Under the pieces are notes generated by a model, which saw only the letters and a list, made by a program, of their open reading frames with translations, was not told the DNA's origin and did not search any database. Made by a program: the position numbers and the translations under genes. Shown here piece after piece: positions 6,162 through 10,136 of a DNA stretch of 10,136 nt. The stretch's first letter is position 1. Every line of letters begins with the position of its first letter. Source of the DNA: CAZAGA01 sp041912175 (lineage in GTDB: Bacteria; Chloroflexota; Anaerolineae; Anaerolineales; UBA4823); contig JAYRNN010000287.1 of the NCBI GenBank assembly GCA_041912175.1, positions 1 through 10,136 on the forward strand, written 5' to 3'.

Positions 6162-6434
6162 CTATTTGACGTCTGACTGATCCGCCTGGTCGGGTTCGAG
6201 AGGACTGACCGAGACCAATGGCATTCCCAAATCACGCACTTTTTTGAGCAAGCCATGCAGCGCAGCCTGGTCAATAACCTGGCCGGTTAAAAGCGTGTTG
6301 CCGTCCTCTTTCAGTGTGATGGTCAGGCCCTCAAACCAGTTGGCCCACCGGTCATCCAGGTGCCCCTTGAGAAGGATTTCGTAGCACTGAGGCTGGTTAT
6401 GTTTTTCGTCGAATGTTTGTTTGTCACTCATCAT
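6162..6434 (-). CDS. Small LuxR-associated protein, 90 residues
   Basis: This is a small soluble protein of a family I recall as recurring near MalT-type LuxR regulators in Chloroflexota and Actinobacteria. The diagnostic core is YEILLKGHLDDRWANWFEGL, followed by ITLKEDGNTLLTGQVIDQAALHGLLKKVRDLGMPLVSV (about residues 18-77). The fold is probably a compact alpha/beta unit, and no catalytic motif is seen. Two adjacent ATGs (6434 and 6431) are possible. AAGG is three bases from the first and six from the second, so 6431 may be the true start. Direct 10-base repeats lie 75-100 bases upstream, and the regulator gene ends with a terminator 120 bases before it, so it has its own promoter. The likely role, by association only, is as a partner or output of the regulator. 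Confidence 0.75.
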   Translation of the reverse strand: MMSDKQTFDEKHNQPQCYEILLKGHLDDRWANWFEGLTITLKEDGNTLLTGQVIDQAALHGLLKKVRDLGMPLVSVSPLEPDQADQSDVK

Positions 6435-6472
6435 GCGCCTTGCTTTTTTCCTTTCGTTGTTTATCTGCCCAA

Positions 6473-6530
6473 AGGATACCGCTCGATGTGGTGAGGCGTC
6501 ATCACTACATGTGTTGATTGATGTGTTGAT
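6473..6530 (-). promoter_or_regulatory. Candidate activator-dependent promoter with tandem ATGTGTTGAT sites
   Basis: ATGTGTTGAT occurs at 6509-6518 and exactly again at 6521-6530, a 12-base period. Read on the minus strand, a TATCCT hexamer (6473-6478) lies downstream of these sites with no good -35 element. This is the arrangement expected of a promoter that needs an activator bound to direct repeats. MalT-type proteins are known to bind tandem short sites. The link to the neighbouring regulator is inferred. Confidence 0.4.
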
Positions 6531-6553
6531 TTTTAATTGGAAGGATGTGATGG

Positions 6554-6595
6554 AAATAAAAAGCCCTGGCAGGTGGTTCGAACCACCTGCCAGGG
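6554..6595 (-). terminator. Intrinsic terminator of the LuxR gene
   Basis: Bases 6564-6595 form a perfect 32-base palindrome (half-site CCCTGGCAGGTGGTTC), that is, a 14-base-pair stem with a TCGA loop. On the minus strand it is followed at once by CTTTTTATTT. It begins 24 bases after the regulator's stop codon. Confidence 0.85.
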
Positions 6596-6619
6596 TCAGA
6601 TTTGATGATTGCGTATCCG

Positions 6620-9403
6620 CTATAACAAATCGATTTCCTCCGCCCGGCGGACGGCCGCTCGGCGGTTGTTCACTCCCAGCTTGTTGTAAATGCTATTGGT
6701 ATGGGTGCGCAGAGTGTGGAGCGAGATGATCAGGTGTTGGGCAATTTCCGGGCCGCTTAATTCGCTTCGCAGCAGCTTGAGCACTTCCAGTTCGCGTTTG
6801 CTTAAAGGTTCGACCAGCATGTTTTTGGCTGGTCGAACCTCAGGCTCGATCATGTCTGATTTTTGATGGAGGATGGCTGATTTTGGCGCCGCCGCCGGTT
6901 GTGAAAATGCAGCCAATAGTTTGTCCGCATAAGCGCTCAGCGGATGGCATCGATTGCGCGATAATTCCTCAATCAACCTTCGCAGCAGCGACCGCATCGC
7001 CTCGCCTTCATCCACAAAGCTGCGCACATAGCCTTCCGGTTCGGCCAGGGTCAGGGCGCGTTCCAGGAGTGCGAGGGCGTGAGGCAGGTTATCTTGCGCC
7101 TGGAGCGCGAGGGCTTGCAGCAGCAAGATTTCGATTACGCTGCCCATCCTGCGGCCTGCTTCTGCCGCTAGCAGGAGACGCCCCAGCAGCCGGGTAGCCT
7201 CGTCAAGAGAACCAGCCTCCCGACCGCTTTTACCGGCAGCGATGAGTACCCGGGCAAACGTGAGGTGCTCGAACTCGCGCGAGTAGCGGAGGTCATCATC
7301 CACCGTTAGCCCTTGCTCAAGCGCCCACCCCTGGGCTTCGGCCAGCCTGTCCTGCTTGAGCCAGACCCGCGCCTTCAAAGCCGCGACAGGACGCACATCA
7401 GGCAAGGGGACTCGAATAGTCACGCGCTCCGCCTCATCCAGCAGAGTGAGCGCGCCATCCAGGTCTCCCTGCGCCTCATTCAGGCGCGCCTGGGAAACGC
7501 ACTGGCGATGCGGCCAATCCGTCGTCGCGGTCTGCTCGCCCAGCTTCTGGCTGGTCAGCAAGTGTTGCGCGGCGGCTTCCAGGTTGCCCAATTCAATGGA
7601 AAGCTCACCGAGGCCGCGATACAAGTCTGCCGTTCCGAGGGGTATGGGCTCGCCCTTGCCGGTCGCGAGGCGTAGGGTTTGCTGAAGGCTGCTTTCCGCC
7701 TCATGCAGGCGGCCCAGCGCCACCCTGATGTCGGCCAAGAGAAATGTGATGCCGATGAGGGTCAGGATGTCGCCGGCTTTCCGCAGGTTCGTATGGAAAT
7801 CGGCCAGGGATCGCTCGGCGGCTTGCAGGTCTCCGCTTGAATACTGGGCAAGCCCCAGGAGCGAGGTGGCCTCGTTGCGCCTGGTCTGGTCATCATCGGG
7901 GGTGAGTTCGAGCCCTTGCTGGGCATACTTTATGGCGCCGGGGATATCGCCAAGCGCCAGCGAGCGGTAGGCCCTGGCTGTGGCAATCGAAGCTGGCAGC
8001 GAGCGAAATTGTTCTTTGTCCACCACGACCATCTGATCCGTCGGCGTGTTCAACCAGCGCTCGGCGTCATGCAAGCGGGCCTCGCTGGCCTCCAGCTCGC
8101 CGCTATCCAGCAGCGCCCAGGCATAGCCCACACTGAGCACCGGCCGGGAGCGGATCAACACGTCAGGCAGCCCTTTGACCCAACCAAGCCAGGTAGAAGG
8201 GTGGGAACTGAGATCCATGGCTGACCAGGCCAGTTCGATCAATCCCGCGGCGCGCACAAAATCCTCGGCAGCCAGCGCATGGCGGATGGCATCGGATCGC
8301 AGACTGTTCCGCTCATACCACACACTCGCTCGAAAATGCAAGGTAGCTACCTGATCAGGTTGCGCCTCGGTCAGGTGTGTTTGCAGTACATCCGCGAATA
8401 GGTGGTGATAGCGAAACCAATGGCGCTTATCATCCAGCAGAACGAGGAATAGGTTGCTGCGATCCAGGACATCCAGCATTTCTTTGCCATCTTGCCTCTC
8501 AGTGACTGCGTTGCACAGAGGAGCGCAAAACCTTTCGAGAATAGAAGTTTGCAGTAAGAAGCCGCGGATCTGTTCAGGCTGGTGTTGAAGAACTTCTTCA
8601 ACCAGATAGTCCAGTACAAATCGATGGCTGCCGGTGAATGCCTGGATAAAACCCGCGGTGTCTTTCCGGCCTCGCATGGAGAGTGCAGCCAGTTGGAGGC
8701 CGGCGATCCAGCCTTCGGTACGGTTTTCCAGGGCGGCGATGTCTTCCAGCGAGAGATTCAAGCCCATCACCTGGTTGAGAAATTCAGCCGCTTCGGCCTG
8801 GGTAAACTGCAAATCTGCAACGCGCAATTCTGATAATTGATCCCGGGAGCGTAACCTCGCCAGGGGCAAATCCGGATCTTCACGGGTGGTAATGACCAGG
8901 TGCATCTGCTTGGGCAGATGTTCAAGTAGAAAGGTTAGAGCCTTATCAACCGGTTTGGAATCAATAGTATGGTAGTCATCAAGGACGAAGACAAAGTTAT
9001 CAGGAACGGTGGTGATTTCATTGATCAAGGTTGACAGAATCGCTTCCGTGGTTGGCGGTTGAGGGGATTGGATTGGACCCAAAACCCCTTCACCGATTGT
9101 TGGTATTATTGTTTGCAAAGCAGCAATGAAGTACACCAGAAATCGTGCGAGATCATTATCCCCCTGATCTAATGACAACCAGGCAGCCGGTTTCTTACCG
9201 TCAGTGACCCATTCGTTGATGAGGGTTGTTTTTCCAAAGCCGGCAGGTGCAGAGATGAGTGTTAGTTTGCGGCTTGCCAGAAGACCCTCGTTCAGCCTTT
9301 CAATCAAGCGTGAACGGAGGACAACCGTAGACCGTGGTGGGGGGATGTATAGCTTGGTGGATAAAATAGGTACAGGCATTCTAAAGATGATTATACATCG
9401 CAC
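6620..9403 (-). CDS. MalT-type LuxR family transcriptional regulator (STAND ATPase)
   Basis: This is a 927-residue signal-transduction ATPase and transcription activator. The N-terminus has LSTKLYIPPPR, the entry motif of this family. An NTPase domain follows, with Walker A APAGFGKTT (52-60), Walker B FVFVLDDYH (137-145) and a sensor region VITTREDPDLPLARLR. A winged segment comes next (about 205-330, with NRTEGWIAGLQLAALS), and then a long helical TPR-like region (about 380-840) that in MalT binds the inducer and drives multimerisation. The C-terminal LuxR helix-turn-helix spans 866-927 (PLSKRELEVLKLL, then PEIAQHLIISLHTLRTH and IYNKLGVNNRR). Length fits the family. The first ATG at 9403 has AGGTG very close by. 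An ATG at 9379 starts nearer the family motif but has no ribosome site, so the start is uncertain by eight codons. The inducer is unknown. Confidence 0.93.
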   Translation of the reverse strand: MRCIIIFRMPVPILSTKLYIPPPRSTVVLRSRLIERLNEGLLASRKLTLISAPAGFGKTTLINEWVTDGKKPAAWLSLDQGDNDLARFLVYFIAALQTIIPTIGEGVLGPIQSPQPPTTEAILSTLINEITTVPDNFVFVLDDYHTIDSKPVDKALTFLLEHLPKQMHLVITTREDPDLPLARLRSRDQLSELRVADLQFTQAEAAEFLNQVMGLNLSLEDIAALENRTEGWIAGLQLAALSMRGRKDTAGFIQAFTGSHRFVLDYLVEEVLQHQPEQIRGFLLQTSILERFCAPLCNAVTERQDGKEMLDVLDRSNLFLVLLDDKRHWFRYHHLFADVLQTHLTEAQPDQVATLHFRASVWYERNSLRSDAIRHALAAEDFVRAAGLIELAWSAMDLSSHPSTWLGWVKGLPDVLIRSRPVLSVGYAWALLDSGELEASEARLHDAERWLNTPTDQMVVVDKEQFRSLPASIATARAYRSLALGDIPGAIKYAQQGLELTPDDDQTRRNEATSLLGLAQYSSGDLQAAERSLADFHTNLRKAGDILTLIGITFLLADIRVALGRLHEAESSLQQTLRLATGKGEPIPLGTADLYRGLGELSIELGNLEAAAQHLLTSQKLGEQTATTDWPHRQCVSQARLNEAQGDLDGALTLLDEAERVTIRVPLPDVRPVAALKARVWLKQDRLAEAQGWALEQGLTVDDDLRYSREFEHLTFARVLIAAGKSGREAGSLDEATRLLGRLLLAAEAGRRMGSVIEILLLQALALQAQDNLPHALALLERALTLAEPEGYVRSFVDEGEAMRSLLRRLIEELSRNRCHPLSAYADKLLAAFSQPAAAPKSAILHQKSDMIEPEVRPAKNMLVEPLSKRELEVLKLLRSELSGPEIAQHLIISLHTLRTHTNSIYNKLGVNNRRAAVRRAEEIDLL
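6806..6840. repeat. Perfect inverted repeat inside the LuxR coding sequence
   Basis: AGGTTCGACCAGC (6806-6818) pairs with GCTGGTCGAACCT (6828-6840), 13 pairs with a nine-base loop. It encodes the linker just before the helix-turn-helix domain (EVRPAKNMLVEPL). Confidence 0.6.
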
Positions 9404-9454
9404 CTATTTGGAGAGGAGGAAAACAAAGAATATATCAAAGAACTAATTAAGTAC

Positions 9455-9483
9455 TTGACGAACCCATGTATAAGGGATACTAT
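9455..9483 (+). promoter_or_regulatory. Sigma-70-type promoter of tRNA-like RNA copy 2
   Basis: TTGACG (9455-9460) and TACTAT (9478-9483) with an exact 17-base spacer, as in copy 1. The predicted start is near 9490. The -35 box lies only 52 bases from the divergent LuxR start codon, so the two promoters probably overlap or interfere. Confidence 0.65.
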
Positions 9484-9489
9484 CCGAAT

Positions 9490-9637
9490 ATCATCAGCTA
9501 CCGCAGCGTGCCGGGCAAGCGATAACCAGCGTTCGTCAGGTCGGCTGAATGGCAGAGCCCGCCGCACAAATGGCTCGGATTCAGGATTTTGACTCATAAC
9601 CCGGAGGTCAGTGGTTCGAATCCAAGCCCCGTTACTA
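9490..9637 (+). ncRNA. tRNA-like noncoding RNA, copy 2
   Basis: This is the second member of the pair. The best conserved parts are three identical blocks: 9532-9548, 9552-9574 and 9576-9609, matching 1714-1730, 1734-1756 and 1758-1791 of copy 1. The last holds the CTCATAA loop and CCCGG strand. The T-loop TTCGAAT is kept, but only three of five T-stem pairs remain (AGTGG 9610-9614, CCAAG 9622-9626). The acceptor-like strand is CCCCGTT (9627-9633), then A and CTA. AGCG at 9505-9508 can still pair with CGTT through a G-T wobble, and CCGGG (9511-9515) can pair with CCCGG (9600-9604), hinting at a long-range closing helix. The D-loop-like GAATGGCAG has a GG pair as in true tRNAs. A tRNA-Met pseudogene is the main alternative. 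No protein gene is credible here. Confidence 0.5.
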
Positions 9638-9647
9638 GAGGATAATG

Positions 9648-9673
9648 AAGACGCCGGTTTCGGCGTCTTTTTT
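9648..9673 (+). terminator. Intrinsic terminator of tRNA-like RNA copy 2
   Basis: AAGACGCCG (9648-9656) pairs with CGGCGTCTT (9661-9669) around a GTTT loop, followed by a T run to 9673. It differs in sequence from the copy 1 terminator but stands at the same place relative to the RNA end, so each copy has its own stop signal. Confidence 0.8.
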
Positions 9674-9695
9674 AATCTTACCTCACGGTAAAGAG

Positions 9696-10136
9696 ATGGG
9701 AGAATTAGTGTTTGGATTGCCCTGGGGGGATGGCTCTGAAGCGGCTGGTTTGCGGCAAAAAACTGTAGGCTATCCCTGGCGTCGAGGACCAATCGCTATG
9801 GACGTAGCGGACGATGGAAGAATTGCACTTCTTGATATTGTGAAGCAGCGAATATTGATCTTCGATCCAGCCGAAAAAGGGTTCAAAGTCATTCCGGTAC
9901 CTTTTAGGCTTCCACGCTATCCAGATATACAATTCGACCGGGTTGGGCAGGTTGCCGTGTTCGACCCAGAAGGAGAACCGCTGGGGGAACAATCCCGCGT
10001 AAATATCCCACGTCTCTTTCGTTTACTCCCGGATGGACAAATCGGCGCAGTTGCCCCCGTTTTTGCCGAGCTCGCAGGTTGGCTGAATAAAGACCTGCAG
10101 GTGTTTGATTCAAATGATGCAAGACTGGTTACTCCC
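9696..10136 (+). CDS. Beta-propeller (NHL-like) protein, partial at the window end
   Basis: An uninterrupted frame of 147 codons runs to the last base of the window without a stop. The protein begins MGELVFGLPWGDGSEAAG, followed by YPWRRGPIAMDVADDGRIALLD and RILIFDP, a repeat resembling NHL or other six-bladed propeller proteins that Chloroflexota secrete. A second blade-like stretch (GQVAVFDPEGEPLGE, then RLFRLLPDGQIGAVAP) follows. Codon use and sequence make it more convincing than the minus-strand frames across it. The start is uncertain: ATG at 9696 has only weak AAAGAG upstream. ATG at 9645 (AGAGG three bases before) is in the same frame but reads through the RNA terminator. Neither gives a signal peptide, so the N-terminal part may have been lost at the junction with the RNA cassette. 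Confidence 0.6.
   Translation, partial: MGELVFGLPWGDGSEAAGLRQKTVGYPWRRGPIAMDVADDGRIALLDIVKQRILIFDPAEKGFKVIPVPFRLPRYPDIQFDRVGQVAVFDPEGEPLGEQSRVNIPRLFRLLPDGQIGAVAPVFAELAGWLNKDLQVFDSNDARLVTP

Noticed and set aside
7313..8224. Several plus-strand frames across the LuxR gene
   Set aside because: They are shadows of a GC-rich coding region with clear domain evidence on the other strand.
9391..9792. Minus-strand frame of 133 residues containing WIRTTDLRVMS
   Set aside because: This phrase is the well-known artefact of translating the antisense of a tRNA T-arm and anticodon loop. The frame covers RNA copy 2 and its terminator.
1..10136. CRISPR array, rRNA, integrase or complete insertion sequence
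   Set aside because: No regularly spaced repeats, rRNA segments, integrase frame or paired terminal inverted repeats were found.

Overview
The window looks like chromosomal DNA of a Chloroflexota bacterium, most likely Anaerolineae-like. This rests on the 927-residue MalT-type LuxR regulator with the N-terminal phrase TKLYIPPPR, a small companion protein of a kind that I recall sitting beside such regulators in this phylum, a degraded RHS-type fragment and mid-range GC content. The assignment comes from family recognition, not from a marker gene. Nearly every intact protein gene lies on the minus strand.

Bases 1-1560 are a decayed accessory edge. A transposase C-terminal fragment runs into, and removes the 3' end of, an ECF-like sigma factor gene at about base 235. 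A 94-residue unknown gene lies upstream of the sigma gene and shares with it a promoter-proximal motif and a near-identical start region. A frameshifted RHS/fibronectin-like remnant follows on the plus strand.

Bases 1635-1850 and 9454-9673 hold two copies, about 84 percent identical by hand alignment, of the same plus-strand cassette. Each has a consensus-like sigma-70 promoter with an exact 17-base spacer, a roughly 150-base transcript ending in a tRNA-like 3' half (anticodon-type loop CTCATAA, T-loop TTCGAAT, then an acceptor-like strand), and its own intrinsic terminator. No complete cloverleaf can be drawn, so I annotate them as tRNA-like noncoding RNAs. They are the most unusual content here and bracket about 7.8 kb as direct repeats.

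Between the two copies, all on the minus strand, are: a DUF333 lipoprotein (2084-2692); a compact cluster of an ICMT-like membrane methyltransferase, a zinc-independent medium-chain reductase and a DUF4395 membrane protein (2936-5217); a multi-pass DUF4386-like membrane protein (5329-6012); a 90-residue small protein with a candidate operator upstream (6162-6434); a strong terminator; and the large LuxR regulator (6620-9403). A plausible reading is that the regulator senses a ligand through its TPR-like region and acts on the small-protein promoter and perhaps the membrane/redox genes downstream. The sequence suggests this arrangement but does not prove it.

After the second RNA cassette, an open frame on the plus strand (from 9696, possibly 9645) runs off the window end. 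It encodes a beta-propeller-like (NHL-type) protein that appears to lack its N-terminal export region.
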